Positions 51,383 to 63,003 of a stretch of 64,000 bases of DNA are shown here, in pieces (positions within the stretch are counted from its first letter, which is position 1; the number at the start of each line of letters is the position of its first letter). Source of the stretch: Chrysemys picta bellii (lineage: Eukaryota; Chordata; Testudines; Emydidae); contig NW_027052938.1 in NCBI RefSeq assembly GCF_011386835.1, positions 1-64,000 on the forward strand, written 5' to 3'. The notes below the pieces were generated by a model. It made no database searches. It saw nothing but the letters and a program-made list of their open reading frames with translations, and had not been told where the DNA came from. The position numbers and the translations under genes are program-made.

Positions 51383-54300
51383 AACTTGGTTTGCTAGAGA
51401 TGCAGTGCCTTGTGTCAGAGACCTGTGGCCCCTTAGAGACTAGCAAACTTGGTTTGCTAGAGATGCAGTGCCTTGTGTCACAGGCCCGTGGCCCCTTAGA
51501 GACTAGCAAACCTGGTTTGCTAGCGATGCAGTGCCTTGTGTCAGAGACCTGTGGCCCCTTAGAGACTAGCAAACTTGGTTTGCTAGAGATGCAGTGCCTT
51601 GTGTCAGAGACCTGTGGCCCCTTAGAGACTAGCAAACTTGGTTTGCTAGAGATGCAGTGCCTTGTGTCAGAGACCTGTGGCCCCTTAGAGACTAGCAAAC
51701 TTGGTTTGCTAGCGATGCAGTGCCTTGTGTCAGAGACCTGTGGCCCCTTAGAGACTAGCAAACTTGGTTTGCTAGCGATGCAGTGCCTTGTGTCACAGGC
51801 CCGTGGCCCCTTAGAGACTAGCAAACCTGGTTTGCTAGCGATGCAGTGCCTTGTGTCAGAGACCTGTGGCCCCTTAGAGACTAGCAAACTTGGTTTGCTA
51901 GAGATGCAGTGCCTTGTGTCAGAGACCTGTGGCCCCTTAGAGACTAGCAAACCTGGTTTGCTAGAGATGCAGTGCCTTGTGTCAGAGACCTGTGGCCCCT
52001 TAGAGACTAGCAAACTTGGTTTGCTAGAGATGCAGTGCCTTGTGTCAGAGACCTGTGGCCCCTTAGAGACTAGCAAACTTGGTTTGCTAGCGATGCAGTG
52101 CCTTGTGTCAGAGACCTGTGGCCCCTTAGAGACTAGCAAACTTGGTTTGCTAGAGATGCAGTGCCTTGTGTCACAGACCTGTGGCCCCTTAGAGACTAGC
52201 AAACCTGGTTTGCTAGAGATGCAGTGCCTTGTGTCAGAGACCTGTGGCCCCTTAGAGACTAGCAAACTTGGTTTGCTAGAGATGCAGTGCCTTGTGTCAC
52301 AGACCTGTGGCCCCTTAGAGACTAGCAAACTTGGTTTGCTAGCGATGCAGTGCCTTGTGTCACAGGCCTGTGGCCCCTTAGAGACTAGCAAACTTGGTTT
52401 GCTAGCGATGCAGTGCCTTGTGTCACAGTCCTGTGGCCCCTTAGAGACTAGCAAACTTGGTTTGCTAGCGATGCAGTGCCTTGTGTCACAGACCTGTGGC
52501 CCCTTAGAGACTAGCAAACTTGGTTTGCTAGCGATGCAGTGCCTTGTGTCACAGACCTGTGGCCCCTTAGAGACTAGCAAACCTGGTTTGCTAGAGATGC
52601 AGTGCCTTGTGTCACAGACCTGTGGCCCCTTAGAGACTAGCAAACTTGGTTTGCTAGAGATGCAGTGCCTTGTGTCACAGACCTGTTGCCCCTTAGAGAC
52701 TAGCAAACTTGGTTTGCTAGAGATGCAGTGCCTTGTGTCAGAGACCTGTGGCCCCTTAGAGACTAGCAAACTTGGTTTGCTAGAGATGCAGTGCCTTGTG
52801 TCAGAGACCTGTGGCCCCTTAGAGACTAGCAAACTTGGTTTGCTAGAGATGCAGTGCCTTGTGTCAGAGACCTGTGGCCCCTTAGAGACTAGCAAACTTG
52901 GTTTGCTAGAGATGCAGTGCCTTGTGTCAGAGACCTGTGGCCCCTTAGAGACTAGCAAACTTGGTTTGCTAGAGATGCAGTGCCTTGTGTCAGAGACCTG
53001 TGGCCCCTTAGAGACTAGCAAACCTGGTTTGCTAGAGATGCAGTGCCCGGTGTCAGAGGCCTGTGGCCCCTTAGAGACCAGCAAACCTGGTTTGCTAGAG
53101 ATGCAGTGCCTGGTGTCAGAGACCCGTGGCCCCTTAGAGACTAGCAAACCTGGTTTGCTAGAGATGCAGTGCCTGGTGTCAGAGACCCGTGGCCCCTTAG
53201 AGACTAGCAAACCTGGTTTGCTAGAGATGCAGTGCCCGGTGTCAGAGACCCGTGGCCCCTTAGAGACCAGCAAACCTGGTTTGCTAGCGATGCAGTGCCC
53301 GGTGTCAGAGGCCCGTGGCCCCTTAGAGACCAGCAAACCTGGTTTGCTAGCGATGCAGTGCCCGGTGTCAGAGGCCCGTGGCCCCTTAGAGACCAGCAAA
53401 CCTGGTTTGCTAGAGATGCAGTGCCCGGTGTCAGAGGCCCGTGGCCCCTTAGAGACCAGCAAACCTGGTTTGCTAGAGATGCAGTGCCTTGTGTCAGAGA
53501 CCTGTGGCCCCTTAGAGACTAGCAAACTTGGTTTGCTAGAGATGCAGTGCCTTGTGTCAGAGACCTGTGGCCCCTTAGAGACTAGCAAACTTGGTTTGCT
53601 AGAGATGCAGTGCCTTGTGTCAGAGACCTGTGGCCCCTTAGAGACTAGCAAACTTGGTTTGCTAGCGATGCAGTGCCTTGTGTCAGAGACCTGTGGCCCC
53701 TTAGAGACTAGCAAACTTGGTTTGCTAGAGATGCAGTGCCTTGTGTCACAGACCTGTGGCCCCTTAGAGACTAGCAAACCTGGTTTGCTAGAGATGCAGT
53801 GCCCGGTGTCAGAGGCCCGTGGCCCCTTAGAGACCAGCAAACCTGGTTTGCTAGCGATGCAGTGCCCGGTGTCAGAGGCCCGTGGCCCCTTAGAGACCAG
53901 CAAACCTGGTTTGCTAGAGATGCAGTGCCCGGTGTCAGAGGCCCGTGGCCCCTTAGAGACCAGCAAACCTGGTTTGCTAGAGATGCAGTGCCCGGTGTCA
54001 GAGGCCCGTGGCCCCTTAGAGACTAGCAAACCTGGTTTGCTAGAGATGCAGTGCCCGGTGTCAGAGGCCCGTGGCCCCTTAGAGACTAGCAAACCTGGTT
54101 TGCTAGCGATGCAGTGCCTTGTGTCACAGACCTGTGGCCCCTTAGAGACTAGCAAACTTGGTTTGCTAGAGATGCAGTGCCTTGTGTCAGAGACCTGTGG
54201 CCCCTTAGAGACTAGCAAACTTGGTTTGCTAGCGATGCAGTGCCTTGTGTCAGAGACCTGTGGCCCCTTAGAGACTAGCAAACTTGGTTTGCTAGAGATG

Positions 54301-57300
54301 CAGTGCCTTGTGTCACAGACCTGTGGCCCCTTAGAGACTAGCAAACCTGGTTTGCTAGCGATGCAGTGCCTTGTGTCAGAGACCTGTGGCCCCTTAGAGA
54401 CTAGCAAACTTGGTTTGCTAGAGATGCAGTGCCTTGTGTCACAGACCTGTGGCCCCTTAGAGACTAGCAAACTTGGTTTGCTAGCGATGCAGTGCCTTGT
54501 GTCACAGGCCTGTGGCCCCTTAGAGACTAGCAAACTTGGTTTGCTAGCGATGCAGTGCCTTGTGTCAGAGACCTGTGGCCCCTTAGAGACTAGCAAACTT
54601 GGTTTGCTAGAGATGCAGTGCCTTGTGTCACAGACCTGTGGCCCCTTAGAGACTAGCAAACTTGGTTTGCTAGCGATGCAGTGCCTTGTGTCAGAGACCT
54701 GTGGCCCCTTAGAGACTAGCAAACTTGGTTTGCTAGAGATGCAGTGCCTTGTGTCACAGACCTGTGGCCCCTTAGAGACTAGCAAACCTGGTTTGCTAGA
54801 GATGCAGTGCCTTGTGTCAGAGACCTGTGGCCCCTTAGAGACTAGCAAACTTGGTTTGCTAGAGATGCAGTGCCTTGTGTCACAGACCTGTGGCCCCTTA
54901 GAGACTAGCAAACTTGGTTTGCTAGCGATGCAGTGCCTTGTGTCAGAGACCTGTGGCCCCTTAGAGACTAGCAAACTTGGTTTGCTAGAGATGCAGTGCC
55001 TTGTGTCACAGACCTGTGGCCCCTTAGAGACTAGCAAACCTGGTTTGCTAGAGATGCAGTGCCTTGTGTCAGAGACCTGTGGCCCCTTAGAGACTAGCAA
55101 ACCTGGTTTGCTAGAGATGCAGTGCCTTGTGTCACAGACCTGTGGCCCCTTAGAGACTAGCAAACTTGGTTTGCTAGCGATGCAGTGCCCGGTGTCAGAG
55201 GCCCGTGGCCCCTTAGAGACCAGCAAACCTGGTTTGCTAGCGATGCAGTGCCCGGTGTCAGAGGCCCGTGGCCCCTTAGAGACCAGCAAACCTGGTTTGC
55301 TAGCGATGCAGTGCCCGGTGTCAGAGGCCCGTGGCCCCTTAGAGACCAGCAAACCTGGTTTGCTAGAGATGCAGTGCCCGGTGTCAGAGGCCCGTGGCCC
55401 CTTAGAGACCAGCAAACCTGGTTTGCTAGAGATGCAGTGCCCGGTGTCAGAGGCCCGTGGCCCCTTAGAGACTAGCAAACCTGGTTTGCTAGAGATGCAG
55501 TGCCCGGTGTCAGAGGCCCGTGGCCCCTTAGAGACTAGCAAACCTGGTTTGCTAGCGATGCAGTGCCTTGTGTCACAGACCTGTGGCCCCTTAGAGACTA
55601 GCAAACTTGGTTTGCTAGAGATGCAGTGCCTTGTGTCAGAGACCTGTGGCCCCTTAGAGACTAGCAAACTTGGTTTGCTAGCGATGCAGTGCCTTGTGTC
55701 AGAGACCTGTGGCCCCTTAGAGACTAGCAAACTTGGTTTGCTAGAGATGCAGTGCCTTGTGTCAGAGACCTGTGGCCCCTTAGAGACTAGCAAACTTGGT
55801 TTGCTAGAGATGCAGTGCCTTGTGTCACAGACCTGTGGCCCCTTAGAGACTAGCAAACTTGGATTGCTAGCGATGCAGTGCCTTGTGTCAGAGACCTGTG
55901 GCCCCTTAGAGACTAGCAAACTTGGTTTGCTAGAGATGCAGTGCCTTGTGTCACAGACCTGTGGCCCCTTAGAGACTAGCAAACCTGGTTTGCTAGAGAT
56001 GCAGTGCCTTGTGTCAGAGACCTGTGGCCCCTTAGAGACTAGCAAACTTGGTTTGCTAGCGATGCAGTGCCTTGTGTCAGAGACCTGTGGCCCCTTAGAG
56101 ACTAGCAAACCTGGTTTGCTAGAGATGCAGTGCCCGGTGTCAGAGGCCCGTGGCCCCTTAGAGACTAGCAAACCTGGTTTGCTAGAGATGCAGTGCCCGG
56201 TGTCAGAGGCCCGTGGCCCCTTAGAGACTAGCAAACCTGGTTTGCTAGCGATGCAGTGCCTTGTGTCACAGACCTGTGGCCCCTTAGAGACTAGCAAACT
56301 TGGTTTGCTAGAGATGCAGTGCCTTGTGTCAGAGACCTGTGGCCCCTTAGAGACTAGCAAACTTGGTTTGCTAGCGATGCAGTGCCTTGTGTCAGAGACC
56401 TGTGGCCCCTTAGAGACTAGCAAACTTGGTTTGCTAGAGATGCAGTGCCTTGTGTCACAGACCTGTGGCCCCTTAGAGACTAGCAAACCTGGTTTGCTAG
56501 AGATGCAGTGCCTTGTGTCAGAGACCTGTGGCCCCTTAGAGACTAGCAAACTTGGTTTGCTAGCGATGCAGTGCCTTGTGTCAGAGACCTGTGGCCCCTT
56601 AGAGACTAGCAAACTTGGTTTGCTAGCGATGCAGTGCCTTGTGTCACAGGCCCGTGGCCCCTTAGAGACTAGCAAACCTGGTTTGCTAGCGATGCAGTGC
56701 CTTGTGTCACAGACCTGTGGCCCCTTAGAGACTAGCAAACTTGGTTTGCTAGAGATGCAGTGCCTTGTGTCAGAGACCTTTGGCCCCTTAGAGACTAGCA
56801 AACTTGGTTTGCTAGCGATGCAGTGCCTTGTGTCAGAGACCTGTGGCCCCTTAGAGACTAGCAAACTTGGTTTGCTAGAGATGCAGTGCCTTGTGTCACA
56901 GACCTGTGGCCCCTTAGAGACTAGCAAACCTGGTTTGCTAGAGATGCAGTGCCTTGTGTCAGAGACCTGTGGCCCCTTAGAGACTAGCAAACTTGGTTTG
57001 CTAGCGATGCAGTGCCTTGTGTCAGAGACCTGTGGCCCCTTAGAGACTAGCAAACTTGGTTTGCTAGCGATGCAGTGCCTTGTGTCACAGGCCTGTGGCC
57101 CCTTAGAGACTAGCAAACTTGGTTTGCTAGCGATGCAGTGCCTTGTGTCACAGTCCTGTGGCCCCTTAGAGACTAGCAAACTTGGTTTGCTAGCGATGCA
57201 GTGCCTTGTGTCACAGACCTGTGGCCCCTTAGAGACTAGCAAACTTGGTTTGCTAGCGATGCAGTGCCTTGTGTCACAGACCTGTGGCCCCTTAGAGACT

Positions 57301-58250
57301 AGCAAACCTGGTTTGCTAGAGATGCAGTGCCTTGTGTCACAGACCTGTGGCCCCTTAGAGACTAGCAAACTTGGTTTGCTAGAGATGCAGTGCCTTGTGT
57401 CACAGACCTGTTGCCCCTTAGAGACTAGCAAACTTGGTTTGCTAGAAATGCAGTGCCTTGTGTCAGAGACCTGTGGCCCCTTAGAGACTAGCAAACTTGG
57501 TTTGCTAGAGATGCAGTGCCTTGTGTCAGAGACCTGTGGCCCCTTAGAGACTAGCAAACTTGGTTTGCTAGAGATGCAGTGCCTTGTGTCAGAGACCTGT
57601 GGCCCCTTAGAGACTAGCAAACTTGGTTTGCTAGAGATGCAGTGCCTTGTGTCAGAGACCTGTGGCCCCTTAGAGACCAGCAAACTTGGTTTGCTAGAGA
57701 TGCAGTGCCTTGTGTCAGAGACCTGTGGCCCCTTAGAGACTAGCAAACCTGGTTTGCTAGAGATGCAGTGCCCGGTGTCAGAGGCCCGTGGCCCCTTAGA
57801 GACCAGCAAACCTGGTTTGCTAGAGATGCAGTGCCTGGTGTCAGAGACCCGTGGCCCCTTAGAGACTAGCAAACCTGGTTTGCTAGAGATGCAGTGCCTG
57901 GTGTCAGAGACCCGTGGCCCCTTAGAGACTAGCAAACCTGGTTTGCTAGAGATGCAGTGCCTGGTGTCAGAGGCCCGTGGCCCCTTAGAGACCAGCAAAC
58001 CTGGTTTGCTAGCGATGCAGTGCCCGGTGTCAGAGGCCCGTGGCCCCTTAGAGACCAGCAAACCTGGTTTGCTAGCGATGCAGTGCCCAGTGTCAGAGGC
58101 CCGTGGCCCCTTAGAGACCAGCAAACCTGGTTTGCTAGAGATGCAGTGCCCGGTGTCAGAGACCCGTGGCCCCTTAGAGACCAGCAAACCTGGTTTGCTA
58201 GAGATGCAGTGCCTGGTGTCAGAGACCCGTGGCCCCTTAGAGACTAGCAA
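51383..58250. repeat. Right part of phase-locked domain, mixed partial higher-order copies
   Basis: About 109 monomers of 63 bp. The section from about 53800 to 54800 follows the order seen from 43782 at +10,017 bp (159 x 63). C-type sections start at 53232, 53799, 55185, 56125 and 57770. The CACAGTCCTG landmark is near 52430 and 57150. Private changes include GACCTTTGGCC near 56778, TTGGATTGC near 55860 and CTAGAAATG near 57445. From about 57750 CpG-bearing C-type monomers become dominant. Confidence 0.8.
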
Positions 58251-59069
58251 ACCTGGTTTGCTAGAGATGCAGTGCCCGGTGTCAGAGGCCCGTGGCCCCT
58301 TAGAGACCAGCAAACCTGGTTTGCTAGCGATGCAGTGCCCGGTGTCAGAGGCCCGTGGCCCCTTAGAGACCAGCAAACCTGGTTTGCTAGCGATGCAGTG
58401 CCCGGTGTCAGAGGCCCGTGGCCCCTTAGAGACCAGCAAACCTGGTTTGCTAGCGATGCAGTGCCCGGTGTCAGAGGCCCGTGGCCCCTTAGAGACCAGC
58501 AAACCTGGTTTGCTAGCGATGCAGTGCCCGGTGTCAGAGGCCCGTGGCCCCTTAGAGACCAGCAAACCTGGTTTGCTAGCGATGCAGTGCCCGGTGTCAG
58601 AGGCCCGTGGCCCCTTAGAGACCAGCAAACCTGGTTTGCTAGCGATGCAGTGCCCGGTGTCAGAGGCCCGTGGCCCCTTAGAGACCAGCAAACCTGGTTT
58701 GCTAGCGATGCAGTGCCCGGTGTCAGAGGCCCGTGGCCCCTTAGAGACCAGCAAACCTGGTTTGCTAGCGATGCAGTGCCCGGTGTCAGAGGCCCGTGGC
58801 CCCTTAGAGACCAGCAAACCTGGTTTGCTAGCGATGCAGTGCCCGGTGTCAGAGGCCCGTGGCCCCTTAGAGACCAGCAAACCTGGTTTGCTAGCGATGC
58901 AGTGCCCGGTGTCAGAGGCCCGTGGCCCCTTAGAGACCAGCAAACCTGGTTTGCTAGAGATGCAGTGCCCGGTGTCAGAGGCCCGTGGCCCCTTAGAGAC
59001 CAGCAAACCTGGTTTGCTAGAGATGCAGTGCCCGGTGTCAGAGGCCCGTGGCCCCTTAGAGACTAGCAA
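58251..59069. repeat. Homogeneous run of 13 C-type monomers, first of three
   Basis: Thirteen consecutive 63-bp monomers, all CCCGG + CAGAGGCCCG + GACCAG (only the last has GACTAG) + ACCTGG. Ten in a row carry CGATG and look identical; the first and the last two carry AGATG. Each CGATG copy has three CpG sites (AGCGATG, CCCGG, CCCGTGG). The same kind of run returns at 60777 and 63004, next to 65-bp clusters. Confidence 0.9.
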
Positions 59070-59636
59070 ACCTGGTTTGCTAGAGATGCAGTGCCCGGTG
59101 TCAGAGGCCCGTGGCCCCTTAGAGACTAGCAAACCTGGTTTGCTAGCGATGCAGTGCCTTGTGTCACAGACCTGTGGCCCCTTAGACACTAGCAAACTTG
59201 GTTTGCTAGAGATGCAGTGCCTTGTGTCAGAGACCTGTGGCCCCTTAGAGACTAGCAAACTTGGTTTGCTAGCGATGCAGTGCCTTGTGTCAGAGACCTG
59301 TGGCCCCTTAGAGACTAGCAAACTTGGTTTGCTAGAGATGCAGTGCCTTGTGTCACAGACCTGTGGCCCCTTAGAGACTAGCAAACCTGGTTTGCTAGAG
59401 ATGCAGTGCCTTGTGTCAGAGACCTGTGGCCCCTTAGAGACTAGCAAACTTGGTTTGCTAGCGATGCAGTGCCTTGTGTCAGAGACCTGTGGCCCCTTAG
59501 AGACTAGCAAACTTGGTTTGCTAGCGATGCAGTGCCTTGTGTCACAGGCCTGTGGCCCCTTAGAGACTAGCAAACTTGGTTTGCTAGCGATGCAGTGCCT
59601 TGTGTCACAGTCCTGTGGCCCCTTAGAGACTAGCAA

Positions 59637-59831
59637 ACTTGGTTTGCTAGCGATGCAGTGCCTGGTGTCAGAGACCCCCGTGGCCCCTTAGAGACTAGCA
59701 AACTTGGTTTGCTAGCGATGCAGTGCCTGGTGTCAGAGACCCCCGTGGCCCCTTAGAGACTAGCAAACTTGGTTTGCTAGCGATGCAGTGCCTGGTGTCA
59801 GAGACCCCCGTGGCCCCTTAGAGACTAGCAA
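59637..59831. repeat. Three 65-bp monomers
   Basis: Three monomers of exactly 65 bp with CAGAGACCCCCGTGG (five C's before GTGG), at 59671, 59736 and 59801. These are the first 65-bp forms in the window. They cut in directly after a CACAGTCCTG monomer, replacing the CACAGACCTG monomers that normally follow it. Three insertions of 2 bp total 6 bp, so frame is restored afterward. Confidence 0.92.
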
Positions 59832-60776
59832 ACTTGGTTTGCTAGCGATGCAGTGCCTTGTGTCACAGGCCCGTGGCCCCTTAGAGACTAGCAAACCTGG
59901 TTTGCTAGCGATGCAGTGCCTTGTGTCACAGACCTGTGGCCCCTTAGAGACTAGCAAACTTGGTTTGCTAGAGATGCAGTGCCTTGTGTCAGAGACCTGT
60001 GGCCCCTTAGAGACTAGCAAACTTGGTTTGCTAGCGATGCAGTGCCTTGTGTCAGAGACCTGTGGCCCCTTAGAGACTAGCAAACTTGGTTTGCTAGAGA
60101 TGCAGTGCCTTGTGTCACAGACCTGTGGCCCCTTAGAGACTAGCAAACCTGGTTTGCTAGAGATGCAGTGCCTTGTGTCAGAGACCTGTGGCCCCTTAGA
60201 GACTAGCAAACTTGGTTTGCTAGCGATGCAGTGCCTTGTGTCAGAGACCTGTGGCCCCTTAGAGACTAGCAAACTTGGTTTGCTAGCGATGCAGTGCCTT
60301 GTGTCACAGGCCTGTGGCCCCTTAGAGACTAGCAAACTTGGTTTGCTAGCGATGCAGTGTCTTGTGTCACAGTCCTGTAGCCCCTTAGAGACTAGCAAAC
60401 TTGGTTTGCTAGCGATGCAGTGCCTTGTGTCACAGACCCGTGGCCCCTTAGAGACTAGCAAACTTGGTTTGCTAGCGATGCAGTGCCTGGTGTCAGAGAC
60501 CCGTGGCCCCTTAGAGACCAGCAAACCTGGTTTGCTAGCGATGCAGTGCCCGGTGTCAGAGGCCCGTGGCCCCTTAGAGACCAGCAAACCTGGTTTGCTA
60601 GCGATGCAGTGCCCGGTGTCAGAGGCCCGTGGCCCCTTAGAGACCAGCAAACCTGGTTTGCTAGAGATGCAGTGCCCGGTGTCAGAGACCCGTGGCCCCT
60701 TAGAGACCAGCAAACCTGGTTTGCTAGAGATGCAGTGCCTGGTGTCAGAGACCCGTGGCCCCTTAGAGACTAGCAA
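59832..60776. repeat. 63-bp cassette of terminal unit, copy 1
   Basis: Monomers of 63 bp in the order CACAGGCCCG, CACAGACCTG, two CAGAGACCTG, CACAGACCTG, two CAGAGACCTG, CACAGGCCTG, CACAGTCCTG (about 60370, here with GTAGCC), then six CCCG-bearing monomers. The first nine match the order at 62122-62690 at +2,290 bp. The last six differ from the five at the same place in copy 2. Confidence 0.85.
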
Positions 60777-61406
60777 ACCTGGTTTGCTAGAGATGCAGTG
60801 CCCGGTGTCAGAGGCCCGTGGCCCCTTAGAGACCAGCAAACCTGGTTTGCTAGCGATGCAGTGCCCGGTGTCAGAGGCCCGTGGCCCCTTAGAGACCAGC
60901 AAACCTGGTTTGCTAGCGATGCAGTGCCCGGTGTCAGAGGCCCGTGGCCCCTTAGAGACCAGCAAACCTGGTTTGCTAGCGATGCAGTGCCCGGTGTCAG
61001 AGGCCCGTGGCCCCTTAGAGACCAGCAAACCTGGTTTGCTAGCGATGCAGTGCCCGGTGTCAGAGGCCCGTGGCCCCTTAGAGACCAGCAAACCTGGTTT
61101 GCTAGCGATGCAGTGCCCGGTGTCAGAGGCCCGTGGCCCCTTAGAGACCAGCAAACCTGGTTTGCTAGCGATGCAGTGCCCGGTGTCAGAGGCCCGTGGC
61201 CCCTTAGAGACCAGCAAACCTGGTTTGCTAGCGATGCAGTGCCCGGTGTCAGAGGCCCGTGGCCCCTTAGAGACCAGCAAACCTGGTTTGCTAGCGATGC
61301 AGTGCCCGGTGTCAGAGGCCCGTGGCCCCTTAGAGACCAGCAAACCTGGTTTGCTAGCGATGCAGTGCCCGGTGTCAGAGGCCCGTGGCCCCTTAGAGAC
61401 CAGCAA
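60777..61406. repeat. Run of ten C-type monomers, second of three
   Basis: Exactly ten 63-bp monomers, the first AGATG and nine CGATG, all CCCGG + GCCCG + GACCAG + ACCTGG with no difference that I can see among the nine. It passes straight into the 65-bp cluster through a monomer with GGTGCCAGAGG. Confidence 0.92.
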
Positions 61407-62121
61407 ACCTGGTTTGCTAGCGATGCAGTGCCTGGTGCCAGAGGCCCCTGTGGCCCCTTAGAGACTAGCACACCTGGTTTGCTAGCGATGCAGTGCCTGG
61501 TGTCAGAGGCCCCTGTGGCCCCTTAGAGACTAGCACACCTGGTTTGCTAGCGATGCAGTGCCTGGTGTCAGAGGCCCCTGTGGCCCCTTAGAGACTAGCA
61601 CACCTGGTTTGCTAGCGATGCAGTGCCTGGTGTCAGAGGCCCCTGTGGCCCCTTAGAGACTAGCACACCTGGTTTGCTAGCGATGCAGTGCCTGGTGTCA
61701 GAGGCCCCTGTGGCCCCTTAGAGACTAGCACACCTGGTTTGCTAGCGATGCAGTGCCTGGTGTCAGAGACCCCTGTGGCCCCTTAGAGACTAGCACACCT
61801 GGTTTGCTAGCTATGCAGTGCCTGGTGTCAGAGGCCCCTGTGGCCCCTTAGAGACTAGCACACCTGGTTTGCTAGCGATGCAGTGCCTGGTGTCAGAGAC
61901 CCCCGTGGCCCCTTAGAGACTAGCACACCTGGTTTGCTAGCGATGCAGTGCCTGGTGTCAGAGACCCCCGTGGCCCCTTAGAGACTAGCAAACTTGGTTT
62001 GCTAGCGATGCAGTGCCTGGTGTCAGAGACCCCCGTGGCCCCTTAGAGACTAGCAAACTTGGTTTGCTAGCGATGCAGTGCCTGGTGTCAGAGACCCCCG
62101 TGGCCCCTTAGAGACTAGCAA
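61407..62121. repeat. Cluster of eleven 65-bp monomers
   Basis: Eleven consecutive 65-bp monomers, with the indel site falling at 61441 and every 65 bp to 62091. The first five have CAGAGGCCCCTGTGG, the sixth CAGAGACCCCTG, the seventh CAGAGGCCCCTG, and the last four CAGAGACCCCCGTGG. Eight junctions between them read TAGCACACCTGG instead of TAGCAAACCTGG, which breaks the dyad found at other junctions. GCTAGCTATG near 61806 is a private change. Confidence 0.93.
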
Positions 62122-63003
62122 ACTTGGTTTGCTAGCGATGCAGTGCCTTGTGTCACAGGCCCGTGGCCCCTTAGAGACTAGCAAACCTGGTTTGCTAGCG
62201 ATGCAGTGCCTTGTGTCACAGACCTGTGGCCCCTTAGAGACTAGCAAACTTGGTTTGCTAGAGATGCAGTGCCTTGTGTCAGAGACCTGTGGCCCCTTAG
62301 AGACTAGCAAACTTGGTTTGCTAGCGATGCAGTGCCTTGTGTCAGAGACCTGTGGCCCCTTAGAGACTAGCAAACTTGGTTTGCTAGAGATGCAGTGCCT
62401 TGTGTCACAGACCTGTGGCCCCTTAGAGACTAGCAAACCTGGTTTGCTAGAGATGCAGTGCCTTGTGTCAGAGACCTGTGGCCCCTTAGAGACTAGCAAA
62501 CTTGGTTTGCTAGCGATGCAGTGCCTTGTGTCAGAGACCTGTGGCCCCTTAGAGACTAGCAAACTTGGTTTGCTAGCGATGCAGTGCCTTGTGTCACAGG
62601 CCTGTGGCCCCTTAGAGACTAGCAAACTTGGTTTGCTAGCGATGCAGTGCCTTGTGTCACAGTCCTGTGGCCCCTTAGAGACTAGCAAACTTGGTTTGCT
62701 AGCGATGCAGTGCCTTGTGTCACAGACCTGTGGCCCCTTAGAGACTAGCAAACGTGGTTTGCTAGCGATGCAGTGCCTTGTGTCACAGACCTGTGGCCCC
62801 TTAGAGACTAGCAAACCTGGTTTGCTAGAGATGCAGTGCCTTGTGTCACAGACCTGTGGCCCCTTAGAGACTAGCAAACTTGGTTTGCTAGAGATGCAGT
62901 GCCTTGTGTCACAGACCTGTTGCCCCTTAGAGACTAGCAAACTTGGTTTGCTAGAGATGCAGTGCCTTGTGTCAGAGACCCGTGGCCCCTTAGAGACTAG
63001 CAA
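62122..63003. repeat. 63-bp cassette of terminal unit, copy 2
   Basis: Fourteen 63-bp monomers. The first nine repeat the order found from 59832 at +2,290 bp; then come three CACAGACCTG, TGTTG and one CAGAGACCCG monomer, the ordinary continuation seen elsewhere in the array. AACGTGG near 62752 is private. Copy 1 instead has six CCCG-bearing monomers here, so one of the two has exchanged this segment. Confidence 0.87.

Larger units (their letters stand above)
22789..59636. repeat. Long phase-locked 63-bp domain
   Basis: About 585 monomers over 36.8 kb with only two net length changes that I can find: a 62-bp monomer at about 27151 (CAGTCCTTG, one G lost) and a 64-bp monomer at about 42072 (GCTAGCAGATG, one base gained). 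No 61- or 65-bp monomer occurs. As a consequence the minus strand is open without a stop from 42069 to 59636 and from 27122 to 42058. The content alternates between T-type stretches and sections of four to six C-type monomers, repeated in several overlapping higher-order copies. Confidence 0.92.

Noticed and set aside
58251..59069. CENP-B box in C-type monomers
   Set aside because: The vertebrate CENP-B box needs a TTCG core and a CGGG segment at fixed spacing; TTCG is absent, and CCCGG alone is not enough.
42069..59636. A single 5,855-codon minus-strand protein gene
   Set aside because: The frame begins and ends only because of a length or stop variant in the satellite. The plus strand is equally open, copies carry stop-creating changes, and no promoter, unique N-terminus or C-terminus is present.
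42445..59691. A 5,748-codon plus-strand repeat protein
   Set aside because: Same reasoning. It starts after a TAA variant at 42406 inside an ordinary monomer and ends at the first 65-bp monomers, where a +2 shift exposes stops that are present in another frame of every monomer.
60777..61406. CpG island or promoter
   Set aside because: CpGs are regularly spaced (three per 63 bp) through simple repetition; no promoter element or adjoining gene is visible.
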